Assembly (NCBI GenBank): GCA_003222245.1
Contig: QHVH01000026.1
Span: forward strand, 1 to 64,000
Direction: 5' to 3'
DNA length: 64,000 bases
From: Blastocatellia bacterium AA13
GTDB lineage: Bacteria; Acidobacteriota; Blastocatellia; UBA7656
The stretch's first letter is position 1. Each line of letters begins with the position of its first letter. Under the pieces are notes generated by a model. It did not search any database and was not told the origin of the DNA. It saw nothing but the letters and a program-made list of their open reading frames with translations. Of this stretch, positions 17,885-26,342 are shown in pieces. A program made the position numbers and the translations under genes.

Positions 17885-18211
17885 ATGGACGAAAACGTGT
17901 TTCAGAGCAGAGTAGAAGAGGCGATCAGCGACTTGGAAGACGCCTTTGAACGATTGGCTGAAGAGCGCGACATCGACGTCGAGGTTCAGGGAGGCGTCCT
18001 GACCGTTACCTTTGAAGAAGGGGAGCCCGGTAAATTCATCGTCAGCCCAAATTCATCCGCGAAACAGATCTGGGTCTCCGCGCGCGTTTCGAGTTTCAAG
18101 TTCGACCCCACGGATGAAGGTTTCGTCCTGGCCGGGACCGGCGAGCCTCTGCGAGAAGTGATGACTCGGCTGGTTCGCGAGCAACTCGAAGATGAAACAG
18201 CAGCGTTGTAG
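17885..18211 (+). CDS. cyaY: Frataxin-like iron donor protein CyaY
   Basis: Acidic cytosolic protein of 108 residues matching the frataxin family, which binds iron and tunes Fe-S cluster assembly at the IscS/IscU complex. The first helix is rich in Glu and Asp (about 8-30, the iron-binding acidic ridge). The beta-sheet carries the hallmark G-K-F-I-V-S-P...K-Q-I-W-V-S-A (about 57-73), which corresponds to the N-K-Q-x-W-L/V-S motif of frataxins, followed by F-K-F-D. Start ATG 17885 has ggagag upstream. No isc or suf gene is adjacent. Confidence 0.87.
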   Translation: MDENVFQSRVEEAISDLEDAFERLAEERDIDVEVQGGVLTVTFEEGEPGKFIVSPNSSAKQIWVSARVSSFKFDPTDEGFVLAGTGEPLREVMTRLVREQLEDETAAL

Positions 18212-18305
18212 GGAAGCGGGGGACAGGGTTAGGGCTCGCGATGCGCTGATGAAGCCCCGTGCTGCTAATGCACGCTTGCTGACGGACGCCGCTTAGTTAA
18301 GCCCG

Positions 18306-19907
18306 ATGCTACGGCCCCCGCTGTTGAGGCTCATGGATTATCTTCAACTGAACATCGAGGGTCGCGAGGCTCAGCCGGTGACAAAGGCGGAAGCGGAACT
18401 TCAAGCCGCGATCCTCGCCGCTGTAGCCGCTACTATCATCAGCTTAATCCTTCGATTCGCTCTTGGAGCGCCGCTCGTACCGGAAATCCTCGCCGACTAT
18501 CTATTCGAAGTCCTGCCAATCGAGCTCGTCGAATTTGCGGTAAGCTTCTTCGGAGCATTCGCTAAACAACTTGGGTTTATCGGATGCGTGATTTTATACG
18601 GCCTTTTCCTAGTAGCCGTGGGCGTTCTGTCGCTGCGCCTGCGCATCCTGTCGAATCGCACAAGGCTCCTGACTCTCGCCGCGGGTCTTAGCCTACTGAA
18701 TCTGTTTTTCCTGATTCCGCTGCTCGGCGGAGGACTGCTTGGAAGGGAGTTGCGACAGGGATCGATTATATCTACGGTCGCGGTAACGATCGTGTGTGCT
18801 GCTTACGCAGTCACGCTGTCGGTCCTTTCGAGATGGTTTTCCAGTTCCGCCCCTCCCGGATCGATAGCGATGCGGCTAGCGCCTGACAACGTTAGCCGCC
18901 GTCGTATTGTGAAATGGATAGGCGCTTCTGTGTTAGCAGTCGGGGTCTATGATATTTGCGGCGCCCTTTTTTCAAGTTGGTTTGAAGGAGGTTCGGGAAG
19001 GATCAGGAAAGGCACGGGTGTATTCCCGAATATCGATGGGCTTGCGATTGAAGTGACTCCTAATCCGGACTTCTATCAGGTATCCAAAAATCCCTATGAT
19101 CCCGATGTCGATATCAGGAGATGGAAGCTGGAGATCGGCGGACAGGTTGAGAACCCTCTCAGTCTCACGCTCGATCAGTTGAGAGCGCTTCCGGCCGTCG
19201 AGCAATATGCGACCCTCGAGTGCATAAGCAACGAAGTCGGAGGCGATCTGATAGGTAATGCGCTGTGGAGAGGAGCGCCGCTCAAAGAACTGTTGAATCA
19301 GGCTCAGGTAAAAGAAGGCGCCCTTGATTTGGTCCTTCATGCGGCTGATAAATACTCGGATTCGATTCCGCTCGAACGGGCGATGAGAGATGGAGTAATG
19401 CTCGCTTACGAGATGAACGGCGCGCTCCTGAACACTACGCACGGGTTTCCGCTCCGCTTGATTGTGCCCGGAATATTCGGAATGAAGAACGTCAAGTGGA
19501 TCACGCGAATCGAACTGGTTAACTACGACTTCAAAGGTTATTGGCAAAAGCGCGGATGGGACGATCGGGCGGAATACAAGACGATGTCGAGGATCGACGC
19601 GCCGAACTCGGCCGCAAGCGGCGCAGCTACAATCTGCGGGATCGCGTTCGCGGGCGATCGCGAGATCAGTAAAGTGGAGATCTCAACCGACGGTGGAAAG
19701 AACTGGGAGCTAGCGGATGTCAAACCTGGATTGTCCCCGTTTAGTTGGGTGCTGTGGAAAAAAGATTGGACTCCGAGCGTTCGCGGAAAACACTCGATAG
19801 TGGTCAGGGCAACCGACGGACGCGGGATCGTGCAGACCAGCAGCCTTGCTCCTCCTATACCGAGCGGCGCCTCGGGCTACCACATCAGGATCATCGAAAC
19901 CGCGTAA
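18306..19907 (+). CDS. Membrane-anchored sulfite-oxidase-family molybdoprotein
   Basis: Protein of 533 residues in two parts. Residues 1 to about 215 hold about five hydrophobic segments, the last one preceded by basic R-R-R-I-V-K. The rest is a periplasmic molybdopterin-binding domain of the sulfite oxidase/MsrP (YedY) family with the Mo-ligand cysteine in T-L-E-C-I-S-N-E-V-G-G and G-N-A-L-W-R-G-A-P-L. A dimerisation (Mo-co dimer) domain follows, recognisable from V-E-I-S-T-D-G-G-K-N-W. No histidine occurs in the membrane part, so it is not a YedZ-type haem protein but probably a plain anchor. ATG 18333 is an alternative start. The redox reaction cannot be named from sequence alone. Confidence 0.87.
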   Translation: MLRPPLLRLMDYLQLNIEGREAQPVTKAEAELQAAILAAVAATIISLILRFALGAPLVPEILADYLFEVLPIELVEFAVSFFGAFAKQLGFIGCVILYGLFLVAVGVLSLRLRILSNRTRLLTLAAGLSLLNLFFLIPLLGGGLLGRELRQGSIISTVAVTIVCAAYAVTLSVLSRWFSSSAPPGSIAMRLAPDNVSRRRIVKWIGASVLAVGVYDICGALFSSWFEGGSGRIRKGTGVFPNIDGLAIEVTPNPDFYQVSKNPYDPDVDIRRWKLEIGGQVENPLSLTLDQLRALPAVEQYATLECISNEVGGDLIGNALWRGAPLKELLNQAQVKEGALDLVLHAADKYSDSIPLERAMRDGVMLAYEMNGALLNTTHGFPLRLIVPGIFGMKNVKWITRIELVNYDFKGYWQKRGWDDRAEYKTMSRIDAPNSAASGAATICGIAFAGDREISKVEISTDGGKNWELADVKPGLSPFSWVLWKKDWTPSVRGKHSIVVRATDGRGIVQTSSLAPPIPSGASGYHIRIIETA

Positions 19908-19949
19908 AACATCGACACGAAATAAGAAAATTGCGGAACGTCTAAAAAA

Positions 19950-19979
19950 GTAGGGGCGGCCGTCTCTGGCCGCCCCTAC
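19950..19979 (-). terminator. Terminator between convergent genes
   Basis: A perfect 12-bp stem (gtaggggcggcc with ggccgcccctac) and a 6-nt loop lie between the molybdoprotein gene and the convergent peptidase gene. Read on the minus strand it is followed by TTTTTT, so it fits best as the intrinsic terminator of the peptidase gene; it may also stop plus-strand transcripts. Confidence 0.8.
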
Positions 19980-20019
19980 ATTAGTTCTACAGACCGCGGT
20001 GAAACACCGAATGCTTACG

Positions 20020-21684
20020 CTACCGTGCTGCTTGCGCGGAAGCGGCGCCGGGCAAAGGCTTCCGAGGAAGCTTTTCATCACGCATCGCCGTGTTATAAAC
20101 AAACGCCGCCATGATCGTGGCAGCCTGCTTCATGTCATCTTCTTGAATCCGATCGTAGACGTCCTGGTTCGAATGATGCGTCCTTGTCTCGTATTCAATA
20201 TGGTCCTGAATGAACTGAAAGCCCGGTATGCCTACCGCATCAAACGAAAGATGGTCCGTTCCACCGGTGTTCGAGAGCGACAATGTAGTAGCCCCCATGT
20301 CCTTGAATGGAGCCAGCCACGCGCGAAAGATCGGTCTCACGGCATCGTTTCCTTGCATGTAGACGCCGCGAATCTTGCCGGTTCCATTGTCGAGATTAAA
20401 GTATCCGGCGACCTTTGCCTGTTCCGGAGTAAGAGCGAACGTTGGGGTCCCCCCGCCGGCGCCTCGCTGTCCCTGTTGAGGCGAATCGGTTCGCTTGCCG
20501 AAATGCTCGCTCACATACGCGCGCGAGCCGAGGAGCCCCTCTTCTTCGCCGCTCCAGAGGCCTATTCGAATTGTTCGCCGAGGCTTCAGGCCCAAGGCCT
20601 GAATAATTCGCACCGCCTCGAGACAAACAGCCGAGCCCGCGCCGTTATCGGTCGCTCCCGTTCCCGAATGCCAGGAATCAAAATGCGCGCCGAGCATTAC
20701 AACCTCGTCCTTCAGATCGGCGCCCGGAATCTCGGCTATTATGTTGTAGCTTGATTGATCCTCATCCTGGAAGCGCGCTTTGATTTCGACTTCCAGTTGT
20801 ACCTTCGCGCCCCTCTCGATCATGCGAATCATTCTATTGTAGTGCTCCACCGCTACGACGGCTTGCGGCACGATGGCAGGCGCGTCTTTCGCGTAAGCCC
20901 GGGGTCTCCGATCGAATGGAGTGTCCGGGGGAGCAGGTATGTTGACCGATTGAACGAAGATCGTTCCGCCGTCGCCGCGTCCTGGCTCGAGAACAACGGC
21001 TGCGCCTTCGGCCGCCGCCAATTGCCACTTCTTGTTGTTGAGCTCGGCTTCGGCCCTCTGCTCCGGCGACATCTCGAATCTGCGCCCGCCGGCTTGTCCC
21101 GCTCCGGGAAGATCGGCGTCCGCGAGCTTCAACAACTCTTCGTCGGTTGTTCTATGGCCAAGGGATTCAAAATGCGCCTTCACTTCGCGAACCGGCGAGA
21201 TGAGCACGATCGCGCCCTTCAGTTTACCTTTATACTTGTCGACGTCGGCCGGCGTCTTAGCATCCAGGTAGATGGCCTCACCGCGAACCCTTCCATTCGT
21301 ACTGGGTGTCCAGGCCTTTGGGTACGCGATCAGCGGAATGAACTGAGGCGATACTACGTTTGCGGCAAAGCCTTCGAGAGACCAACCCCGTCCAAACGGC
21401 CACGCTTCGAGATGGGCGTTTTGAAGCCCCCATTCCGCCAGCTTCTTCTTGGTCCACTCGTTTGCGGCTCTTATGTTTGAAGAACCGGTCAGCCGCGGTC
21501 CATAAACGTCGGTCAGGTAGCTCAGGGTGTCCATCACCTGAGAATGCTTCATCCCCTCTTCTTTTATCTTGTTAATAGCATCGAGGTCGATCTTCTCCCC
21601 TCGCGGGCCCTGCGCGCTTACGCCCACTGACGAAGCGAGCAACGCGGCGATCAACGCAATCACTTTCGCGTAGCGGCTTGGCAT
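20020..21684 (-). CDS. Secreted M28-family zinc peptidase
   Basis: Exported metallopeptidase of 554 residues. A signal peptide (about 1-25, ending near SVGVSAQ) precedes a protease-associated-type insert and the M28 catalytic domain. Zinc ligands are visible in GAHFDSWHSGTGATDNGAG, in WSGEEEGLLGSRAY and in the later G-G-T-D-H-L-S-F-D block. Such enzymes are mostly aminopeptidases or dipeptidases that degrade external protein. The single gene has its own terminator and is divergent from the sigma-54 regulator gene. Confidence 0.92.
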   Translation of the reverse strand: MPSRYAKVIALIAALLASSVGVSAQGPRGEKIDLDAINKIKEEGMKHSQVMDTLSYLTDVYGPRLTGSSNIRAANEWTKKKLAEWGLQNAHLEAWPFGRGWSLEGFAANVVSPQFIPLIAYPKAWTPSTNGRVRGEAIYLDAKTPADVDKYKGKLKGAIVLISPVREVKAHFESLGHRTTDEELLKLADADLPGAGQAGGRRFEMSPEQRAEAELNNKKWQLAAAEGAAVVLEPGRGDGGTIFVQSVNIPAPPDTPFDRRPRAYAKDAPAIVPQAVVAVEHYNRMIRMIERGAKVQLEVEIKARFQDEDQSSYNIIAEIPGADLKDEVVMLGAHFDSWHSGTGATDNGAGSAVCLEAVRIIQALGLKPRRTIRIGLWSGEEEGLLGSRAYVSEHFGKRTDSPQQGQRGAGGGTPTFALTPEQAKVAGYFNLDNGTGKIRGVYMQGNDAVRPIFRAWLAPFKDMGATTLSLSNTGGTDHLSFDAVGIPGFQFIQDHIEYETRTHHSNQDVYDRIQEDDMKQAATIMAAFVYNTAMRDEKLPRKPLPGAASAQAAR

Positions 21685-21934
21685 GTTGCCTCCCTCTTAA
21701 GCTTTATTGTCGATTTTGCAAAATAGATACCCGCGGCTGTTCCGGCGAAACCATGCCCGCCGGCGCCGCTCAGGCTCTCTCCACTGCATTCGGTGAGCAA
21801 CAAGCTATGATAGGCGAGTTCCGATGTCAAGACGCGGGCTGATTGACTTAACGGTTGTTGTTGGTGCTCAGCGCCGATGATAGTATTCAACCCTCGCGGC
21901 AAGCACGGAATCCAAACTGAATCGTGATTCTCCA

Positions 21935-23326
21935 ATGGCTAAAGAGAAGATACTGGTTGTAGATGACGAGCAAGGTATTCGGTGGTCTCTCACAGAGGCG
22001 CTGCGTATTTGGGATTATAGCTTCGTTGAGGCGTCGACTATCGAAGCAGCGCTGGCCGCCTTTGACGCGGAGCAACCGGCCGCTGTTCTGCTGGACATAA
22101 ATCTTCCGGATGGCTCGGGTCTCGACGCGCTAAGGGAGATCAAGAGCCGCAACCCGCAAGCAGTTGTGATAATGATAACCGCGAACGTCATGGTCGAAGA
22201 TACGATCAGCGCGTTGCGCGGCGGAGCATACGACTTTATCGGCAAGCCTTTTAATCCGGAAGAACTACGGGTGACGATTCGCAATGGGTTGGAAGCCGGA
22301 GAGCTTCGAAAGGAAGTGACCACCGTTCGCCGCGAGCGCGCGAGCCGATTCAGCTTCGACAAGATGGTAGGTTCATCGCCCGCGATGACCGAATTGCTGG
22401 CGCTTGGCAGGAAGGTGGCCGCCAGCGAGGCTTCCGCGGTTCTGCTGCAGGGCGAGTCCGGAACCGGAAAAGATCTTCTCGCCAAGGCGATTCATTACAC
22501 GTCTCGCCGAGCGACCTCTCCTTTCGTGGCGATCAACTGCGCGGCGATACCCGGAACATTAATTGAAAGCGAGTTGTTTGGTTATGAAAAGGGCGCCTTC
22601 ACCGACGCGCGCGCGAAAAAGGAAGGGCTCCTGGAGCAGGCCGAAAGCGGGACGCTCTTCCTGGACGAGATAGGCGAGCTTGAACTCAGTCTTCAGGCGA
22701 AACTGCTCAGAGTACTTGAAGAGGGAAGCTTCAGGCGCGTGGGCGGGCTCAAGGATCTTCCGCTGGATGTTCGAGTCATCGCCGCGTCCAACCGCAATCT
22801 AAGGAGCGAGAGCGAAGCGAACAGATTCAGGGTCGATCTCTTTTATCGACTCTCGGTAATTCAGTTGGACGTGCCTCCGCTTCGCGATCGCGGAGACGAT
22901 GTGATCGTTCTGGCCCACCAGTTCATAGCGCGCTTCAACGAAAAGCTCGGTAAGCGCATCAGCGGTTTGACGAGCGAAGTCGCCTCCCTGTTTCGGAGAT
23001 ATAGCTGGCCCGGCAACGTCCGCGAGCTGAGAAATGTGATCGAGCGCGTCAGCATCCTCGAAGATGGAGACGTGATTACAACACGATACCTGCCCTCCGA
23101 TCTGGCGAGAAAAACCGGAACTGCCGAAGCGACATCGGACGATCTCGCGAGCCTCTTCCCTCTGCCTCCGGATGGAGTCGCGCTCGACGAAGTTGAGTTC
23201 TCACTCGTAAAGCAGGCGCTTGCTCGAAGCGGAGGCAACCAGACCCGCGCCGCGGACTTGCTGCGGATCTCCAGAGACCAGCTTCGATATCGAATGAAGA
23301 AGCTTCCAGACACACCAGAGCCGTAG
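21935..23326 (+). CDS. NtrC-type sigma-54-dependent response regulator
   Basis: Transcription activator of 463 residues. It has a receiver domain (phosphoacceptor D54, D9-10 acidic pocket), an AAA+ domain with Walker A GESGTGKD (173-180) and Walker B LFLDEIGE (241-248), and a Fis-type helix-turn-helix at the C-terminus (N-Q-T-R-A-A-D-L-L). The sigma-54 contact loop, usually GAFTGA, is GAFTDA (220-225), a known but less common variant. No histidine kinase is adjacent, so it is an orphan regulator in this window. The universal stress gene 213 nt downstream has a sigma-54 promoter and is its most likely target. Confidence 0.94.
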   Translation: MAKEKILVVDDEQGIRWSLTEALRIWDYSFVEASTIEAALAAFDAEQPAAVLLDINLPDGSGLDALREIKSRNPQAVVIMITANVMVEDTISALRGGAYDFIGKPFNPEELRVTIRNGLEAGELRKEVTTVRRERASRFSFDKMVGSSPAMTELLALGRKVAASEASAVLLQGESGTGKDLLAKAIHYTSRRATSPFVAINCAAIPGTLIESELFGYEKGAFTDARAKKEGLLEQAESGTLFLDEIGELELSLQAKLLRVLEEGSFRRVGGLKDLPLDVRVIAASNRNLRSESEANRFRVDLFYRLSVIQLDVPPLRDRGDDVIVLAHQFIARFNEKLGKRISGLTSEVASLFRRYSWPGNVRELRNVIERVSILEDGDVITTRYLPSDLARKTGTAEATSDDLASLFPLPPDGVALDEVEFSLVKQALARSGGNQTRAADLLRISRDQLRYRMKKLPDTPEP

Positions 23327-23439
23327 CGCTCAACTGCCTTTCTCGCTCCAGGTAACGACCGGGTATAAATAAACAACTGGGGAATTTCTCCCTGATTCGT
23401 GCGGTATTACTCACACGATGGAACGTTGCATAAAGGTAC

Positions 23440-23462
23440 ACAGGCGCTCATCGCGCTCCTGT
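23440..23462 (+). promoter_or_regulatory. Imperfect palindrome upstream of the sigma-54 promoter
   Basis: ACAGG (23440-23444) and CCTGT (23458-23462) bracket a GC-rich imperfect palindrome. It sits about 15 nt upstream of the -24 element. Enhancer sites for NtrC-type activators are often further away, so its role as an activator site is only possible. Confidence 0.3.
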
Positions 23463-23476
23463 AGGGTCTATCCACA

Positions 23477-23492
23477 AGGCACGCCTATTGCT
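23477..23492 (+). promoter_or_regulatory. Sigma-54 (-24/-12) promoter of the universal stress gene
   Basis: The sequence aGGCACGcctaTTGCt matches the RpoN consensus TGGCACG-N4-TTGC at all but the first base. The invariant GG (23478-23479) and GC (23490-23491) have exactly the required 10-nt spacing. The start of transcription would be near 23503 and the ATG of the stress protein is at 23540. A sigma-54 activator gene lies directly upstream. Confidence 0.75.
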
Positions 23493-23539
23493 TTCAGGAA
23501 GGTGTAGTTGCAGACATTATCAAGGACAGGAGACTAACT

Positions 23540-23989
23540 ATGAAAATTCTCTTGGCGGTAGACGGTTCGGACTGCAGCGAGGCAGCAGTCAAAGAGGCGG
23601 CGAGAAGGCCGTGGCCCGAGGGAAGCGAGATACGCGTGCTTTCGGTGATCGAGCCCATGGTGACGCCAATGGCCGAGGCATGGGCGCTTCCCGACAATTA
23701 CTGGGAAGAGGCCGACAAGGCGGCAAAGGATCACGCAGGCGCGGTGATGGATAAGGCTCTTTCAAGACTCACGACCGCAAGGCGGCCGGGCCTGACGATT
23801 ACCAGCGAGACCGTGAGAGGCAATCCCAGAGATGCGATCCTCAACGAAGCGGAGAGATGGCAGGCCGATCTGATAGTCGTCGGATCACACGGATACTCCG
23901 GAATGAAGAAGCTGTGGCTCGGCTCGGTATCCCAGGCTGTGATGTCTCATGCAAAGTGCTCTGTTGAAATAGTTCGAGTGCGCGAGTAG
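23540..23989 (+). CDS. Universal stress protein (UspA family)
   Basis: Cytosolic USP-fold protein of 149 residues. The opening MKILLAVDGSDCSEAAV and the ATP-binding pattern G-2x-G-9x-G-S (in V-G-S-H-G-Y-S-G-M-K-K-L-W-L-G-S, about 117-132) are both complete, so this is probably an ATP-binding member. Ribosome binding site acaggag precedes the ATG. It is followed after 11 nt by the flavin-binding protein gene, so both are likely expressed from the sigma-54 promoter. Confidence 0.93.
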   Translation: MKILLAVDGSDCSEAAVKEAARRPWPEGSEIRVLSVIEPMVTPMAEAWALPDNYWEEADKAAKDHAGAVMDKALSRLTTARRPGLTITSETVRGNPRDAILNEAERWQADLIVVGSHGYSGMKKLWLGSVSQAVMSHAKCSVEIVRVRE

Positions 23990-24000
23990 AGAGAGGAGCC

Positions 24001-24423
24001 ATGATTAAGACGCTTTCCCCCGAAGACGCCCGCAGCTTGCTGGAGAGATGCCGGATCGGCCGGCTAGGCTGCATAACAGGAAACGAACCCTACGTCGTAC
24101 CGATTAGCTACCTGTTTGAAGATGACAGTGTCTACGGCCACACGATGCCCGGCCTGAAGGTAGACGCATTGCGAGCGAATCCTAGAGCCTGCGTGCAGGT
24201 CGATGAGATACGGGATGGATATCACTGGAGGAGCGCAATCGGGTTCGGCGGGTACGAAGAGATAAAAGATCCCGAAGAACGAGAGCGCCTGTTGACCAAG
24301 CTATTGGAGCGCTTTCCACAGCTAACACCGGCGGAATCAATCTCGGCGAACAGCGGTTTGTTTGCGCCTCCAATCGTCTTTCGCATTCGGCTGGAAAGGA
24401 TGACCGGTCTGGCGGAGGACTGA
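24001..24423 (+). CDS. Pyridoxamine 5'-phosphate oxidase-like flavin-binding protein
   Basis: Small split-barrel protein of 140 residues of the PNPOx-like/NimA group, which binds FMN or related cofactors. The C-R-I-G-R-L-G-C opening, the Y-V-V-P-I-S-Y strand and the G-H-T-M-P-G-L-K-V-D-A-L-R-x-N-P segment are typical. Some relatives reduce nitro compounds, others are haem- or F420-related, so the function is not fixed. The gene has aggag before ATG 24001 and is in an operon with the universal stress gene, a frequent pairing in bacterial redox and hypoxia regulons. Confidence 0.85.
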   Translation: MIKTLSPEDARSLLERCRIGRLGCITGNEPYVVPISYLFEDDSVYGHTMPGLKVDALRANPRACVQVDEIRDGYHWRSAIGFGGYEEIKDPEERERLLTKLLERFPQLTPAESISANSGLFAPPIVFRIRLERMTGLAED

Positions 24424-24451
24424 GCTTACAATTGCGGCTGCGTTTGTTATG

Positions 24452-24474
24452 ATACATCTCGATTCGAGATGTAT
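24452..24474 (+). promoter_or_regulatory. Perfect palindrome over the tatD start codon
   Basis: ATACATCTCG (24452-24461) and CGAGATGTAT (24465-24474) are perfectly complementary with a 3-nt spacer. The ATG of the next gene (24469-24471) lies inside the right arm. No clear ribosome binding site precedes it. The site could be an RNA hairpin that limits translation or an operator for a dimeric repressor. Confidence 0.6.
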
Positions 24475-25893
24475 ATCGATTCCCATTCACACATCGAGAT
24501 GAAAGATTTCGATGCCGACCGCGACCTCGCGATACAACGCGCGGTCGATAGCGGCGTCGAGATTATTGTAGACGTCGGCGACGGAGACGTGAGCCGCGAC
24601 TCGCATGCGGCTGCCTTCGGCGTGGCCGAGCAACACGACTTCATCTACACGACGGTTGGCGTACATCCGCATGAAGCAAAGCTCCTGGACGAGAACCTTT
24701 ATTCCAGGCTCGCCGATCTTGCGTCGCATCCAAAGGTGATTGCATGGGGGGAGATTGGGCTCGACTATCACTACGACAACTCTCCGCGCGAAATTCAGAG
24801 GGCCGCGTTTCGGCGACAGTTGCAAATGGCGCGAGATCGCGGGCTGCCGGCCGTCATTCACACTCGCGAAGCCGAAGACGATACGATCGCGATTCTGAAA
24901 GAGGAATGGAAGGGCTCCAAACTGCCGGGCATCATTCATTGCTTCGCTGGAAGCCGAAACCTCGCCGAGGAAGCGATCAAGCTCGGCTTCTACATTTCGC
25001 TATCGGGCGTGATCACGTTCAAGAGCGCGTCCGGTTTGCGTGAAACCGTCAAACACCTGCCTATAGAAAAACTTCTCATAGAGACCGATAGTCCATTCCT
25101 TACTCCGGAGCCTCACCGGGGCAAGAGGAATGAGCCCGCCTTTGTCGTTGAAGCGGCGCGCAGGATTGCCGAGCTGCGCAACCTGACGGTTGAAGACGTC
25201 GGCCGAATAACCTCCGTCAATTTCAAACGTCTCTTCCGGCTCGGCGATTGGAAACAGACCGAGGCGGCCAAACAGCGCACAATCGTCTATCAAATCCGCG
25301 ACGGCCTCTACGTGAATCTGACGAATCGTTGCACAAGCCTGTGCGCTTTTTGCACAAGAGTGGACGATCCGGTTGCTTCGGGCTACTACCTCGGCCTGAC
25401 TGAAGACCAGGAGCCGTCGGCTGCCGAAGTAATCGAAGCGATCGGCGATCCTACTCAGTATCGCGAAATAGTGTTTTGCGGCTACGGCGAACCGACGATC
25501 AAGCTCGATGTGCTGAAGGAGGTCGCGGCCGCGGTCAAGACGCGCGGCGGAAGAACCAGATTGGATTCGATCGGTCACGGCTCGCTTTTGCACGGCCGCG
25601 ATATAACTCCGGAGCTCGCGGGAGTCATTGACGAGATTTCAATGAGCCTGAATGCACCGAATCGCGAACAGTACGAGAGAATAGTTCGCTCTGATTGGCC
25701 GGATCTCGCGTACGACGGCGCGCTCGAGTTTGCCCGAGCCGCGGCAAGCAGGGGGATCAGGGTAACAATGTCCGTGGTTCGCCTGCCTAACATCGACCTC
25801 GAAGAATGCCGCCGAATTGCCGAAGCTACGGGCGCCGAGTTCCGAATACGGGAGCTTGTAGGCATGACCGGGACCGAGTTCAATCAGAGGTAA
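24469..25893 (+). CDS. TatD-family nuclease fused to a radical SAM domain
   Basis: Two-domain protein of 474 residues. Residues 1 to about 258 are a TatD metal-dependent DNase: D-S-H-S-H at 4-8, the GEIGLDYH region at 94-101, HTRE at 131-134, H-C-F-A-G at 157-161 and ETDSPFLTPEP at 205-215. From about 270 a radical SAM domain starts, with the 4Fe-4S motif C288-x3-C292-x2-C295 in T-N-R-C-T-S-L-C-A-F-C and the G-Y-G-E-P-T S-adenosylmethionine motif. The second part matches the TatD-associated radical SAM family, which is often a separate adjacent gene. The modified substrate is unknown. The next gene overlaps its stop codon. Confidence 0.92.
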   Translation: MYIDSHSHIEMKDFDADRDLAIQRAVDSGVEIIVDVGDGDVSRDSHAAAFGVAEQHDFIYTTVGVHPHEAKLLDENLYSRLADLASHPKVIAWGEIGLDYHYDNSPREIQRAAFRRQLQMARDRGLPAVIHTREAEDDTIAILKEEWKGSKLPGIIHCFAGSRNLAEEAIKLGFYISLSGVITFKSASGLRETVKHLPIEKLLIETDSPFLTPEPHRGKRNEPAFVVEAARRIAELRNLTVEDVGRITSVNFKRLFRLGDWKQTEAAKQRTIVYQIRDGLYVNLTNRCTSLCAFCTRVDDPVASGYYLGLTEDQEPSAAEVIEAIGDPTQYREIVFCGYGEPTIKLDVLKEVAAAVKTRGGRTRLDSIGHGSLLHGRDITPELAGVIDEISMSLNAPNREQYERIVRSDWPDLAYDGALEFARAAASRGIRVTMSVVRLPNIDLEECRRIAEATGAEFRIRELVGMTGTEFNQR

Positions 25894-26342
25894 TGGACGT
25901 ATTGGCCTCGACCTTTTCTTATAAAGAACTCAACCTGCTCTTGTTTGCGTTAACCGGCGGCGCGGCAAACGACAAGACCGTCGATGCCGGAGCATCCTGC
26001 GAATCCGCGTGCCCGATTATCGATGAAATGGATCATCTTCTCGACGGCCGTATCTTGTCGGCTAAAGACCGATTGATTCGACATTTGAACAATCATCTAC
26101 GAGAAGGACTGATCGAGTCTGGAATGTTCGAGCATCTTGCGATTTCGGGAGAGGCATCGACCGGGGCGGCGGAGCTTCAGCGGATCAATCAGCAACTCGA
26201 CCGATGGTCCTGCGAGATTGCTCTTGATTCCTCGGAGAAAACCGAGTTGAAGGAATATCTTTTGAGGCTTCCTCGCTCCGCGTGGGTAGCGATGCCGCTC
26301 ACAATGTGGCGTCTGCGGCGAAAGCTCGTGAGTACCAGCTAG
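25893..26342 (+). CDS. Uncharacterised protein coupled to the TatD/radical SAM gene
   Basis: Helical protein of 149 residues without a family I recognise. The start ATG at 25893 shares one base with the TAA stop of the preceding gene, so translation is coupled. It contains a Cys pair in A-S-C-E-S-A-C near residue 35 and two helical halves that look like a small helical bundle. The frame is open further upstream to 25806, but this would overlap the preceding domain. Its constant coupling to a TatD/radical SAM gene elsewhere would support a joint role. Confidence 0.65.
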   Translation: MDVLASTFSYKELNLLLFALTGGAANDKTVDAGASCESACPIIDEMDHLLDGRILSAKDRLIRHLNNHLREGLIESGMFEHLAISGEASTGAAELQRINQQLDRWSCEIALDSSEKTELKEYLLRLPRSAWVAMPLTMWRLRRKLVSTS

